From assembly GCA_021464525.1 (NCBI GenBank), contig JADRCO010000175.1:1-45557 (forward strand): DNA of 45,557 bases, in the 5' to 3' direction. The notes below the pieces were generated by a model. That model ran no database searches, had not been told where the DNA came from, and saw nothing but the letters and a program-made list of their open reading frames with translations. Positions 10,084 to 22,373 of this stretch are shown one piece after another (the stretch's first letter is position 1; each line of letters opens with the position of its first letter). Origin of the DNA: Rhizophagus sp. LPA8_4_AMF (lineage: Eukaryota; Glomeromycota; Glomeromycetes; Glomerales; Glomeraceae). Made by a program: the position numbers and the translations under genes.

Positions 10084-12388
10084 CTATAGTTGAGAATTCA
10101 CCAAAACTTCATCATCATCATGATCAACATCACTTCCACTACTAGCACTTCTACCCAATTTCAATTTTTCAACAATGCCCATGGAATTTTGAGATCTTCT
10201 GCCTGAACTGCTACTACTATCTCTTTTTAAATCAGGATTACCACTATAAATTTCACTATTAACTGTACCATTTTCCGAAAAAATTGAAGCAGTTGGAGAT
10301 AAATGTTGTTTTATATAAGCAATTGGATGTTGAAGTGGTGATGGTGGATTTATGTTTAATGGTTTATAATTAAAATATTCCTCCAGTTGAGATTCTTTAG
10401 GAGAAGAAGTAATAGTTGTAGAAGAAATTGATGAAGAAGTAGTATGAATGATAGGAGTCTTTCTTTGTGTATCATTAATATTCTTTAGATTGTTGTCTAT
10501 TGAAGTTATTGTAGATGATGATGACGAGGAAGGTGTTTGTGGAGAAGAAAATTTAACAGTAGAAGTTCTCTGTTGATCGGACTTTATATCAATAGGTGCA
10601 ATCGGTTCAATATGAGGATTTGTTAAAGATTTTGTTGTACCTTTACGATCAATACTTCTATCAGATTCATTAATTGTAGGTAATCCACCATCACTACGTA
10701 CACTATTATTCCTAAGCATACCATAATTAAGACTTTGACTCCTTCTATGTGAATAATTACCGGATTCTTTATTAGAAGGGGGCATTGTTTGTGGTAATGT
10801 CAGTGACGGATAAGTTTTACCCGTATTCATAGAATATCTACGAATACTACCAAAACTAGCTCTTATTTCTGATATACCAGGTTCGTATTCACTTCCACTT
10901 AATCTAGGATCCCTACCAATGGTTTCAGTTGGTGAAGCAACCAATGTTCCAGTAGTATCTATTCCTGATACTTTTGAATATTGTAATAAAATTATACCAC
11001 TACAAATTACGAGAAATCCCATCACAACTGTAACAACACTTTTTGGTGGAGCTTCAAAACCTTGTGATAATATTGCCGAACTTATTATTGTTAAACTTGT
11101 AAATGTAACATAATATACGGGTGTTACCATTGCCGTATTAAATAAATTTAAAGCCTTATTTAAATAATTAACTTCTGTCAATAATGTTATTACTACGAAC
11201 GCAATGAGTACGTAAAGAAACCAATGTGTAAATTGATTATCACCCTGAACTGTTTTTACAATAGCAGTACCGAGACCTTGAGTTGTTACAACCGATAATG
11301 ACCCAATTAATGAACATATTCCAATATATACTTGCATATAGGTTGTTCCATATTTTGGTGCTACTTTCCAAATTATTAATAAAGATCCCAATATTGAAAC
11401 AATTGCGTACGTCAAGAAAACTATTTTTAAGAAAAATAAATATGATTAGTAAAAAAAAAAAAATTTGATTACAAAAAGTGGAGTAAAAAAATATTTTTTT
11501 TATAAATACCGGGAGCGAAGAACATTCTTTTAAATTCTTCAATATCTGTCGCAATATGTTGATTAGGAGCGTGTAAAACAATTATAGTCGCTCCAATAAT
11601 ACATTGCGCACAGCCTATTTTACCCAAATTAGTTAATCTCTCTTTTAAAAATATGGATGATAAGATGGCACTATATAAATTGTAAAAATAATAAATTTAA
11701 TTTTAGATTTTGTAGATAAAAAATGGTAAGATCTTAATAATTACCTAATGACCACACTGAGCGCACCTAAAGGAGTAACTAGGATAGCTTGTGTAAAAGC
11801 GTATGCTACAAAGTTGCATATTTCGCCGATAATCACTAAAAAAAAAATTGAAATTTTTAGAATTTCTTCCTGCAAGTAAGACGAATTATTTATAAAGTTA
11901 AAAAAATAACCTTACTCAGTATCATTCCTGTCCACCATAAACCATTTGAAAGATAACTATGACCTTGACCCGCCTCAGATCCGGCTAATTCCAAAAAAGG
12001 AAATTTAATATAAAAAAAAGATAACACTCAAGTTAAAAATCACTAATCACTAACCTTGTTTTTGAGACTGAAGAAGACCTTTTTTCTTAAATACAAAAGA
12101 TGATCCAATGAATGCACCTATTTTTTTTTTTATTTCATTATAAAAAAAAAACAAAAAAAAAAAATTTATAATTTCATAAAAATAATTAGATGATATATTT
12201 GCGCTTTTTTTTTAAATAATTCTGAATTAGTGTATAATGCTTTAATAGCATGTGTAATTATAAATATAAAAAAAGGTATAGTTGAACTTACCGCTGGTAA
12301 TCGCCAGAATTAAACCAACAGATTTAAATACAGGATCATTTTGATTCAATGATATTCCATTAGTACTGGCTGTTTCATTTGAAGCCAT
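10084..12388 (-). CDS. NIPA-type magnesium transporter
   Basis: Six exons (12292-12388, 12055-12117, 11916-11984, 11745-11835, 11510-11670, 10084-11420) give 605 aa. NIPA-family marks appear in order: FIGSSFVFKKKGLL, GHSYLSNGLWW, GEICNFVAYAF, LVTPLGALSV, KERLTNLGKIG, then further hydrophobic segments up to about residue 310. The protein should have roughly nine membrane spans and carry Mg2+ (or similar divalent cations) at the plasma membrane or endosomes. The last exon adds about 290 residues of Ser/Thr/Pro/Asn-rich, probably disordered cytoplasmic tail, unusually long compared with NIPA proteins of about 330-400 aa. Its many Ser-rich stretches suggest phosphorylation control, which is inference. 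The start is the first ATG, followed by a short polar tail and the first helix. Confidence 0.9.
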
Positions 12389-14236
12389 ATTTTATTATTA
12401 TTTAAATATTTCTAAAACTGATATTATTGTGAATATTTAATTAACAAAAGTTACAAATATCCTTTTTTACGAGTATAATTACCAAAAAAAATGAAAGAAT
12501 TTTATTTACATTTAGTCGTTAAAAAAATAAAGGAAGAATATATTTGGTGATGAATACGTGAGCGGGAGAAAGAGAGTAAAAAGTGAAGAAAGAAAAAAAT
12601 AAAATTCTTTCTTTCGGTTTTTACACAAAAAAAAAAGGAAATAAAGTTTGTTGTTTCTTTGTTACGAAAGGTCGTAGAACAAAAATAAATCAATTAAAAA
12701 TCTTAATTTAATTGATAATTTCCCCCTAAAATTTTTTCCTTTTTGTTTGTGCCCTTGTGTTATCTTTCGATTTTCTATCAAAGGATGAACCGAATAAATT
12801 TCCCTTTTCTTAATAAAAGAATGATCCAAAAGAAAACAAAATTAACTAAAAAATAAAAAAATATTTATTAATTAAATTTAAAGGCTACCGGAGCCTTCAA
12901 TTTCTTCTATAAACGATGTAAAAATACAAAGGACAAGAAAAAGAGAAAAAAAAGGGCGGGGAAAGCTTTATAAAAAATCGGAAAAAAAATCCTTTTTTTT
13001 TTATAAATTGAAAATTTTTTTTTTGTTCTTTTTTACCTTTTTTATGTTCAAAAAAACTCGGGTTAATTAAAAAAGAAATAAGGGGTTGAAGAATAAAAAT
13101 ATAATTTTTTTTTTCTTTACACAATTGTATTTTGTGCAATTTATAACAATTAAAAAATAAATCGTTGTTACCTTACTGAAAAATAAAGGGGTTATATAAT
13201 AGGGCTGAGGAGCCAGAGATTATATATCAGTATATATAACATTTTACTGTAATAGTAAAAAAAAAATTCGGATAAGCATGGAAATGGTACTTGATTTTAT
13301 GTAAACGACGATCATATTTTTATATTTGAATCATGTAAGAAAAGGACATTGTGCGGATTATCCTACTAATTTTAAAAATAGAAAGACAAATATGGCGTAG
13401 TCTTCTTTAAAAAAACGGCTTGGCTCTATAAAAGCCATCGAGTCAATCATAAGCCTCTTCGTGTTGATGTGACGTATAAATATTTATTAATTTTAATTAA
13501 AAATAACGTTACGTAGCCGATGTAACAATCAGTTTTCGGGTTTTGTTTTCGGTTAAAGTTCAAGAAAAGAAAAAAATTAATTGTACATGCTTTCTCGTAT
13601 AACATACTTTTTTTCTCAAGTGTTTCAATATAACGGCGATTACCATCTTTTACGATTGTTTATTTACAATCCTGAAACATCTTGCATAATGCGTTGTCTG
13701 AACCCCGATCCAATCAATTGATCTTATATATATTTTCATTATGGTAATACATGTCATATGTTAGCAGTTTTGTTATCGCTTACCAAAATTTAAAACTAAT
13801 AATTATTCCTTCTTTCTTTTTAGGGTTTAGATTTTAAAAACATTAATTAAAAGAAAAATTATTTTACCAAATAAGCTAACTAAATTTGAACCAATTAAAA
13901 ACAACGTGGATTTCTTCTTCCATTTCCTTATTTGTCTCGTTCAACCATTACGACCATTTACTATGTTATGCCACCTTAAATTTTACCTAGAAGAAATTCT
14001 GCAGGGAACAAAGTAACAAACAAACAAGAACAGTACTGTATTATATTCATCTTAAATGTATTGAATTTCACTTTTATAACTGTTCTTTAGTTAACTTTTT
14101 TTATATTTAAATACCTTTTTTCATTAAATGTTTCACTCCCCAACTTTGTTACTGTCATATTTTTGTTTCATTTTTTGGTACATTAATCCAAAATTATGAG
14201 TATAAAGAAAGAAGAAAGAAAAGATATTTTAGTAAT
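12389..14236. other. Long divergent intergenic region
   Basis: This lies between the transporter and the plus-strand genes. It is full of poly-A and poly-T tracts (12590-13120 especially). Short open frames here are lysine/phenylalanine-rich readings of these tracts and are not supported as genes. Promoters of both flanking genes are presumably inside. Confidence 0.5.
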
Positions 14237-14402
14237 ATGTCAAATAATTACCAAAAAAAGGTCTGTTACTTCTGTCACGGTCATTCACGTATGTTATCAT
14301 TGTCCTATCCGCGCCCTCCCTATTGGAGATCTTACTATCGTTCATTGCCGATTTTGCCATGAAAGTTGTATATTAACATTTTTGTATTGTTATTATTTTT
14401 AA
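14237..14402 (+). pseudogene. Small Cys-rich (DnaJ-zinc-finger-like) ORF, frameshifted or spliced
   Basis: A start at 14237 reads into KKVCYFCHGHSR. A second frame then continues CYHCPIR and HCRFCHES before a stop at 14402. CxxCxGx-type repeats resemble the DnaJ cysteine-rich zinc finger. The two frames join either by a single-base shift near 14290 or by a 40-nt intron (14289-14328, GTATGT to GGAG), which would drop the middle CxxC. Either a tiny real zinc protein or a decayed copy is possible. There is no DnaJ J-domain nearby and no close homologue I can name. Confidence 0.35.
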
Positions 14403-14940
14403 TTTTTCATTTTTGCCGTTATTTATACATGTTAAGTATCCATCTGTTAATTGGTTGATTATTTTGAATAATGATTTAAAAACGCAATTTTACAACGTTA
14501 CACGAAATTGACAAAATCATCATCTTGCTTATCAAGTTTGACTTATTGGAAACGATCAATCAAACCCAATTAACGTGCTACAAAAATCTATATAGATACA
14601 AGATTTGTAACATTATAAATTTTTTTGTTTTTTTTTTGTTTTTTTATACCTTATATGTTAACTTTAAATAAGAAAAAATATGTTTCATTTGTGGGAGCAA
14701 AATGAGTAAATCTATCTCTACAATCCCTCATTAAAATACCAAAAATAGGATAGAATTACCTATTCGAAATATTTCTATTGTCGGAGTTTTTGAAGTTATT
14801 TGATTTGTAAGATATCACAAGAGAATTTCTCCTTCGCTCACTTCTCCTTTTTTTTTAATTAAATTTGTTTAACTTTATTAATATTTGATATTTTATTTAA
14901 TTTTAAATTCTTCATCTTTTTATCATAAAAAAAAAAAATA
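14403..14940. other. Upstream region of the S9 peptidase gene
   Basis: No coding sequence. Pyrimidine-rich stretches (about 14820-14870) precede the start codon, which sits in an A-rich context favourable for fungal initiation. Confidence 0.45.
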
Positions 14941-17372
14941 ATGCCTCCAATTCCAATTATACCCCGTAAAATCCTTTTTGGTAATCCTTCAAATGCCTTA
15001 CCAAAAATTTCACCGGATGGAAAATATTTGGCATATATCGCACCAAAAGATGATGTTTTAAATATATATCTTACCGATAATCCTAAAGATTTGTCATCTG
15101 CGAAAGCAATTACCAATGATAAAGTTAGGGGTATCAGAAATTTTTGGTGGAGTTTTGATCATCAGATTGTTTATCCACAAGATAAGGATGGTGACGAAGG
15201 TAAAATTCTAATCAAATCATCATTATTATTATCTCATCGGTTAATCTTTTACTAAAAAATGTTATTGATTTTTTTTTAGATTTTAAATTATATTCGATTG
15301 ACTTAGACACCAGTGAAGAGGTTATATTAACTCCATTTGATGGAATAACTTCTGAACCTGTTAAATTTTCTCCAAAATATCCTAATGAAGTCATTATTTC
15401 AATAAATAAACCTGATCCAACAGTTTTTTCATTATATCGCTGTAATTTAAAAACTGGTGAGAATAATTTAATTGAAGAGAATAATCAATCATTTGGAAGT
15501 TATTTTTTAAATGATGATTTAGAAGTTTGCTTTGCTAGTAAATTAACTGATGAAGCTGGGAAAAATGTTTATAGAAAAGTTAATAATGAGTGGGAATTGA
15601 TGATCTCTTATGGAATTGATGATGTACATTCTTCTGAAATATTCTCAATCGTAAAAGAGGATAATGAGGAATTAATTTATTTGATTGATTCACGTGATAG
15701 AGAATATAATGCAATATACAAAATTAATTTAAATGATCCTGAAAAGAAACTTCATATAGTAGCTGAACCAGATAATCAGAAAGCAGATATTTGTAACGTT
15801 TTAACTGATCTTAATACACATGCTCCGTTGGCTTATTCGGTAAATTATTTACGTAAATCATGGAATCCTATTTCTCCTGAAATTTCATCAGATTTAGAAT
15901 TTTTGAAAAGTGTAGATGGAGGTGATATCACTATTTTATCTCAAACTCTCGATAATACTACTTGGATTGTTTGTTTTGAGAATGATACTCAAACTGCGAA
16001 GTATTATTTATATGATAGAGGTGATAATAAATGTATAAATTTACTGTTTAATTCAAATCCGGATTTGGAAAATTATTGTTTAGCTAAATTAAATCCTATT
16101 GTTATCAAATCTAGAGATGGATTAGATTTAGTTAGTTATTTAACTTTACCATTAAATAAATATGATCCTTATAGTGATTATAAACCTACTCATCCTTTAC
16201 CTATGGTGCTTAATGTTCATGGTGGTCCTTGGTGGAGAGATAGTTTCGTTCCTTTAAGAACAGATCATCAATTCTTTGCCAATCGTGGATATGCTGTTTT
16301 GAGCGTAAATTTTAGAAGTTCAGCTAGTTTGGGTAAAACTTTGCTTCGTGCTGGTAATGGTGAATGGGGCGCAAAAGCTCATGATGATTTAATTGGTAAG
16401 TTTTATCGTTTAAACCTTAAAATGATTTTTTTTATTGGTATATAAAATACAGTTTATAATTTATTCTATTTTTAAAAAAGATGCTGTTAATTGGGCGATT
16501 GATGAAAAGATTGCTGAGAAAGATAAAATTGCTATTTATGGCGGTAGTTATGGAGGCTATGCTGTTTTAGCAGGATTGACCTTTACACCTGATGTATTCG
16601 CTGTTGGTGTTGATATTGTTGGTCCTTCGAATCTTGGTAACTTATTATTTCGCTTTTTTTTTGGAAAAATTGTTTTTACGTTTATTAATTTTTATTTTAT
16701 ATTACAAAATTTTTAGTTTCTTTTCTCGGGTAAGTTTTGAAGCGTAATCGTTTATATAATTTTATTTATCCCTCTTATTAAATAGTATGAAATCTTTTAA
16801 TAGTTCGATCCCATCATATTGGAAACCATGGATTAGTGAATTAATACAACGTATTGGTGGAAATCCTGAAACCGAAGAAGGTGTTGAATTTTTGACAAGT
16901 CGTAGTCCATTAACTTTTGCTGATAACATTAACAAACCATTATTAATTTGTCAAGGTATAAATTGTTATTAAAATGAATATATATATAATAATCTAATAA
17001 TAAATTTTATTTATTTATTTTTTTAGGTCAAAATGATCCGCGAGTAAAACGAGCAGAATCGTAAGTTCTTTTTTTTTTTAATTGAATAATTTTTATTCTA
17101 AAGATTATTAAATAATGAAATCTTAAAATTTTCTTTCTTTTTTTTTTAGGGATCAAATCGTTTCTTTATTAACATCAAAATCGATCCCAGTTAGTTACGT
17201 ATTATTTAATGATGAAGGTCATGGATTTGTTAGACCTCAAAATAGAATATCATTTTATGCTATGACAGAAAAATTTTTATCAAAAGTTTTAGGTGGTAGA
17301 TATGAAGAAGATTGTAATGATTTTGAAGGTGCAAATTTTACTATTCTTAATGGTAAAGAAATATTGGAATAA
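14941..17372 (+). CDS. S9-family serine peptidase (dipeptidyl/acylaminoacyl-peptidase type)
   Basis: Seven exons (14941-15199, 15280-16395, 16481-16636, 16717-16729, 16786-16955, 17027-17060, 17150-17372) give 656 aa, the usual size for S9C enzymes. The N-terminal part has beta-propeller features ([13 protein letters not shown]). The C-terminal alpha/beta-hydrolase has LNVHGGPW (oxyanion region), nucleophile Ser481 in GGSYGG, Asp575 in NDPRVK and His607 in DEGHGF. Such enzymes release dipeptides or acylated residues from short peptides. No signal peptide is visible, so cytosolic peptide turnover is likely. The fourth exon is only 13 nt; it is needed to restore frame and completes the family motif GPSNLV-x-(F/L)L. 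The start is the only ATG upstream in frame, with an A-rich leader. Confidence 0.92.
16717..16729 (+). other. 13-nt microexon of the S9 peptidase gene
   Basis: TTTCTTTTCTCGG is flanked by TTTTAG and GTAAGT. It joins a phase-1 exon end to a phase-2 exon start and supplies the residues VSFLG after GPSNL. Skipping it leads directly to an in-frame stop (GTA TGA). Confidence 0.85.
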
Positions 17373-17702
17373 AAGTAGTTTTATGTATATATATGTATGT
17401 ATATATTATAAATGAATGTATGTAGAAATAGTTAATATGCGACAATCAAAAATTAGATTAACAGGTTAGATCACACTGTTGTCACCTTCTAGAAAACGAA
17501 AAAAAATTTTTTTTTATATATATTTGTATTTATTTTGGGCCTTTTTATTTTATTTATTTTTTTTTATATTAAAAAAAAAAAAAATATATGTAAATCATAT
17601 GATCTGATGGATGATCAGTGAATTTTTAATTTATAAATTTTGTCATCAAAAAAATTAAAAATTAAAAAAAAAACGTTTTTGCAACGTTTTTATTAAAAAA
17701 AA
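17373..17702. other. 3' flank of peptidase gene and leader of NSUN4-like gene
   Basis: It contains TATG/TATA repeats (17380-17425), A and T tracts and a small inverted repeat AACGTTTTTGCAACGTT near 17673. No gene. Confidence 0.5.
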
Positions 17703-19098
17703 ATGTTATTTTCGGGTAGATTATTAAATTTTCAAAATCAATATCAATTATATAATAATAAAAAATGCTTTTCATTTTATTACAAGCTGATGATCATGAA
17801 TTCAGGTAAGAGAACGTGATAAGGATTTTTTTAATAAAAAAAAAAAAATAATAATAAATTAAAAATAAAATTTAAATAAAAAAAAAAATTTTTTTTTTTT
17901 TTTCTTCTTCTTCAAAGGTTCAAGATCAATTAAAAAATTTTCAAATAAAATTATTTTTAATGAATCAAATAATGATACAAATGATACAAATAATTTAAAT
18001 TATGATATAAATCATATAAATAATGATAATGAAAATAATAATAAAAATAATAAAAAAAATAAGAATAAAAAAAATGATATTAGTAATAATAAAAAAAAGA
18101 AAGAATTAATTCAACAAAAAAAATTATTTAATATAAAAAATTCATTTAATGATTTTTATATTAAACAATATGGTAAAGAACGTTGGTATAATTTATTAAA
18201 TTCATTAAAAAATGAGAAAAAAAATTATTGTGCAATGATAAATAAATTTATTTCAAATAATAGTAAAATTGAATTTATTGAAAATTCTTTTAAAAATAAT
18301 AATAATATAAGAAAAATTGATTATTTAGATATATTATGTTATATTAGTAATTCAAAATTTTCTTTACCAAAAAAGGATGAAAATAGTAATTTATTAAATG
18401 TTTATCATATTGATTTGGCTTCTTTAATAGTTACAAAAGCTTTGGATATTCAACCTAATGATATTGTATTGGATTTATGTGCTGCTCCTGGTGGAAAATC
18501 TTTGGCTATTTTACAATGTCTCTTAAATAATAATGAGCAAATCAACAATAAAAATGAAGGAATAGGAATGTTAATTGCTAATGAAATTAATAATAAAAGA
18601 TTTCATAGGCTTTTACAAGTAATTAAATCTTATATTCCATTTAAATATCATCAGTATCAAATTAAATTAGTAAAGAATTCTCCTATAGAGAATTATTGTT
18701 ATGACAAAATTTTAGTTGATGCTCCATGTTCTTCAGAACGTCATTTAATTAATGATCAAAAAGAATTATTAATGTGGAAAAAATCTAGATCGAAAAATTT
18801 TTCAAAAAAACAATATAATATATTATTAGGCGCAGTTAAAGCTCTTAAAGTTAATGGAATTTTGGTTTATTCGACCTGTTCTATTAGTAATTTGGAAAAT
18901 GATCATGTAATTAAAAAAATTTTAGAAAACAGTTGGGTAAAATTAGAAGTAATTAAAAGAAAATCTGGATGGGAAATTGGCGAAGAAACTGAATTTGGAT
19001 GGATTATTTTACCAGACAAAAATGATGGTTGGGGTCCAATGTATTTTTCAATTATAAAAAGGATTGAAGGAAGAAATTTTGAGAAAAAGAAAGAATAA
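17703..19098 (+). CDS. NSUN4-like mitochondrial RNA (cytosine-5) methyltransferase
   Basis: Two exons (17703-17805, 17918-19098) give 427 aa. The N-terminal 35 residues lack acidic residues and suit a mitochondrial presequence. Residues about 50-98 are an Asn/Lys low-complexity stretch made of AAT/AAA codons. FNDFYIKQYGKERW then matches the NSUN4 entry segment. The Rossmann domain shows the SAM motif LDLCAAPGGKS (about 219-229), DAPCSSERH with Cys305 and YSTCS with the catalytic Cys355. The Arg-His after the PCS motif distinguishes NSUN3/4-type enzymes from other NSUN proteins. NSUN4 methylates small-subunit mitochondrial rRNA. The gene is convergent with the aminopeptidase gene, with about 100 bases between stop codons. 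Confidence 0.88.
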
Positions 19099-19199
19099 TA
19101 AGTTTTATAATAAAGATGGTATGATTTAAATATAATATAAATATTTATTTATATAAATTACAATAAAGTAATAAATAAATTACGATATCTTAATTATGA

Positions 19200-21802
19200 T
19201 TACTCTTTTAAAATATCCTTCTCGATCATAGATGCCGCAATAGGGTGGTAAAATGATCTATTTTCAATAAAAGTTTTCTTTGCTAAACTAGAACCATTTT
19301 TGGTATTATTTAAGCATCTAAATTAAGATAATTAAAGCGAATTAAGTAAAATTGGTTAAAATTATGAATAAATAATTAAATTTTGAACTCACCTATATAA
19401 AGGCCTAACAAATTTCATTCTTCCTTGTTCAGTTACAAATTTAACAACATGAGGAAATATGGGCTCATATTCTGCTAATAAACAGATTTTTTGCCATCTA
19501 AAACGAAGCTCGGAATTATAAACTGTAGTAAACTTGTAAACTTTATCCATTGCAATAATTGCTGGATGAGACAATGGCTTATACTCCAATATTCGTTCTA
19601 AGAATACGACTTTTAAAAAAAAAAGGTAACAAGTAATAACAGTTATTTTATATTTTGTTTATAAATTGTTTAAATTATAACTTGATAGTTACTTACTCTT
19701 TTGTTCGGGAGTAAAATTCTCTATGTCTGATGGTGAGAATTCTTCAAATTGACTTTTGCTGTTTGCTGAATTCCATCTAATTTAACAATTAAATAAAAAT
19801 TTTCGACCTTTACCTCTCTCGGCAGTGTAAGGAAAGAAAATTAAAATGTTCAAACCTTTTAGCCAATTCATTACATGCTTTTGCAAGTGTTTGATCAAAT
19901 TCATTTTTAACTGGCGGCTAAAAAATGCAAGTAATTAAGCAAGGTATACTTATTTACAATTAAAATTTATTTGCTGAAAAATTACCATTCCAGGAGAATT
20001 TAACCAGCCTTTCCAATCAATTTTATCTAACGCATCCTTTTTTTCAGATCCAAAGTTTTTTTCCATGAATGAATATAAGAAATTTTTCCATTCATCAGTA
20101 GTAATAGATTTACCAGCGAATTCTTTGACATGAGCTTTCATGTAAGGTTCAAAATATTCAGGTCCGCCTACTATTTTCTGAATATGATATAAAAAATTAA
20201 ATCCCTTTTCTGTAATAAAATTATAATTGTTATATCGTTAATGTGTTATTTGTGAATCTTAGTCTCTCATTTAAAGTAAACTTTACCATATGGTACAGAA
20301 GAAAAACAATCGTCGGGATCTACACCCTTCAATACAGGTTGTAGAGCAGTAAGGGGATTGTCTTCACCAAAAAGTTTAATATCTTCTTCTAATGAGCGCC
20401 ATCCAATAATTGCATCAAATTCGCTATGTTTTTCTCCATGCAAGCGACCCATAATCTTTCTTTCAATAAACATGGTCCATCCTTCATTAAGCCAAAAATG
20501 TTCCTAAATAATTATCGTTAATCATTATTGATTTCTATCCTCTTTTGATCAATAAAATGTTATTTTTGATAAATTACCCAATTTGCCGTTGTAACAAGAT
20601 TTCCCATCCAACTATGAGAAATTTCATGTGCAATTACATCTACAAGAGATCTGTCTTTGGCTAATAAAGTAGGCGTAACAAATGTTAAACAGGGATTTTC
20701 CATACCACCACTTTTAACCAAAATAAACAAATTAGTAAAATGATAATTGTTTTAAAAATATATACACATATATATGTTAACTTACTAAGGGAATGAAGCA
20801 GGAAGAACCAATAAATCATACTTTCCCCATTCGTAAGGAGTCAGAAGTTGTTCTCCAGTAGCAATAAATTTTTCAGTAGCTTCAAATTCCCATGCAGCAT
20901 CTTCTAAAACTTCTGGTTCAGTCCACACAGTTGATCTAGGACCAATCTCTTTTCCTTTCAGATTTCCAACCGCCAAAGCAATTAAATAAGAGGGAATTTT
21001 GACTTTCTGCTCAAACTTGTAAAGTTTGCTATCATCACCAATATCCTCCTCTCCAATTTCAATAGCACTCATTAAGGCTCTAAGAGGGTGAGAAACTTGA
21101 ATGTTGGCACTGTAAGTTAATTTGATGCATGGAGAATCTTGACATGGCAAAAGAGATCGTGCATGAATCTAAAAAGGCGATGAGAAAGAAAGTTAGTTGA
21201 TAATAAATAAATCGTAGTTATGTTCTTATACATATTTCTAATTCTTACTGCTTGACATTGTGTAAAGAGGTAAGGATATTTCTTTCCAACAGTTTGGCTT
21301 TGAAGATAATTTTCGTTAGATATAGAAGAAAGGTAAAACACAAATTTTAAATGAATAAGTAAAGTACCTTGGTTCTAACCATTGGACCGCAGTACTTTGT
21401 TTCGTAGTATTGTAGGCTATTTTCAAATCAATTCTTGTACCAGTGGTTAAATGTTGGTCACCGAGGTCAATGAACAAGCTTGTTCCAAAACAGTCAGTTT
21501 TATCACCAAAGTTAAACTTTGTAAGGTTGTAAATGAATAAAAATGAGTTTAATATTCCCAAATAATACACACTATACCCATAATATATTTACTTTTAGCT
21601 CTTTTCCATCTTGTGAAACTGATTTAACCTCGAGATTTCTTGTGTCAAGAATAACTTTGTTAATATTATCAGCTAAAGCAATAAGGCTTAATGTAACAGT
21701 TCCATCAAGAATTTTATGTTCAAAATCAACTTTTAAGCTTAATTCAAGATGAGTTGTTTGAACTTCATTAACATTAGACGATGTACTTGGATCATAAGCC
21801 AT
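19200..21802 (-). CDS. M1 metalloaminopeptidase, leukotriene A4 hydrolase homologue
   Basis: Eleven exons (21593-21802, 21368-21516, 21249-21297, 20786-21168, 20578-20710, 20287-20503, 19986-20209, 19856-19917, 19697-19776, 19393-19609, 19200-19317) join in frame to 613 aa, nearly the length of human LTA4H (611). Motifs in order: [26 protein letters not shown] (Glu268), zinc site HEISH (292-296) with Glu315 in NEG, and SSVPYEKGF with Tyr380. The C-terminal helical domain includes [13 protein letters not shown] and [11 protein letters not shown]. It should be a cytosolic zinc aminopeptidase. The Tyr equivalent to human Tyr383 is present, but Phe375 stands where human LTA4H has Tyr378. Activity on leukotriene A4 cannot be judged from sequence. 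Confidence 0.94.
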
Positions 21803-22373
21803 TTTTTTTAATTTTTATTGTTTCTAAATGAAGTTCTTTGAATATTCAAATTGATCCGGTTGAAGTCGATAATCTGCCAAATACAGATACTGCATATGGA
21901 TGATCATTGAGTGATTTAACCGTTTTTTCGCGTCTAGCGTAGTTTGATATACTGCAAGAATCAAATATATACAGATCACGGGAATGTTAGGAAACCTTTT
22001 TAAAAGAATTTCGTTCAAAAATTGCAGGTTCTTAAGTCTTTTTAGCATTGAACAAAAAGAATATTTTTTTTTAAAAAAAAAATTAATCCCCAAACAAAAG
22101 TCTCATTTGAATTGGACACCCACACCATGTTCGTTACGACACGTAACAGTCAGATAATAAAGACTAAAGAAAATTATTAAATATCCCATTTCGTCTATGC
22201 TAAGCTGATAATCAATAAATTGTAAGCATGAGATTTGAATATGAATATTTATTTCAGGTATCAATTAGTACTTTTTTAATTGGTATTTTTTATTTATTCT
22301 CAAACTTTCAAAGAAACTCATAGCAAAATAAATTAACATTATTATTCTATGCCGCCCACCCCTCGTAATTTTA
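21803..22373. other. Aminopeptidase promoter region and F-box gene 3' flank
   Basis: About 570 bases with no supported coding sequence. Bases 21870-21960 are less AT-rich than the surroundings, and no known element is recognised. Confidence 0.45.

Noticed and set aside
12502..13139. Minus-strand open frames of 63 and 80 codons
   Set aside because: They translate poly-A/T tracts into Lys/Phe runs and have no homology signal.
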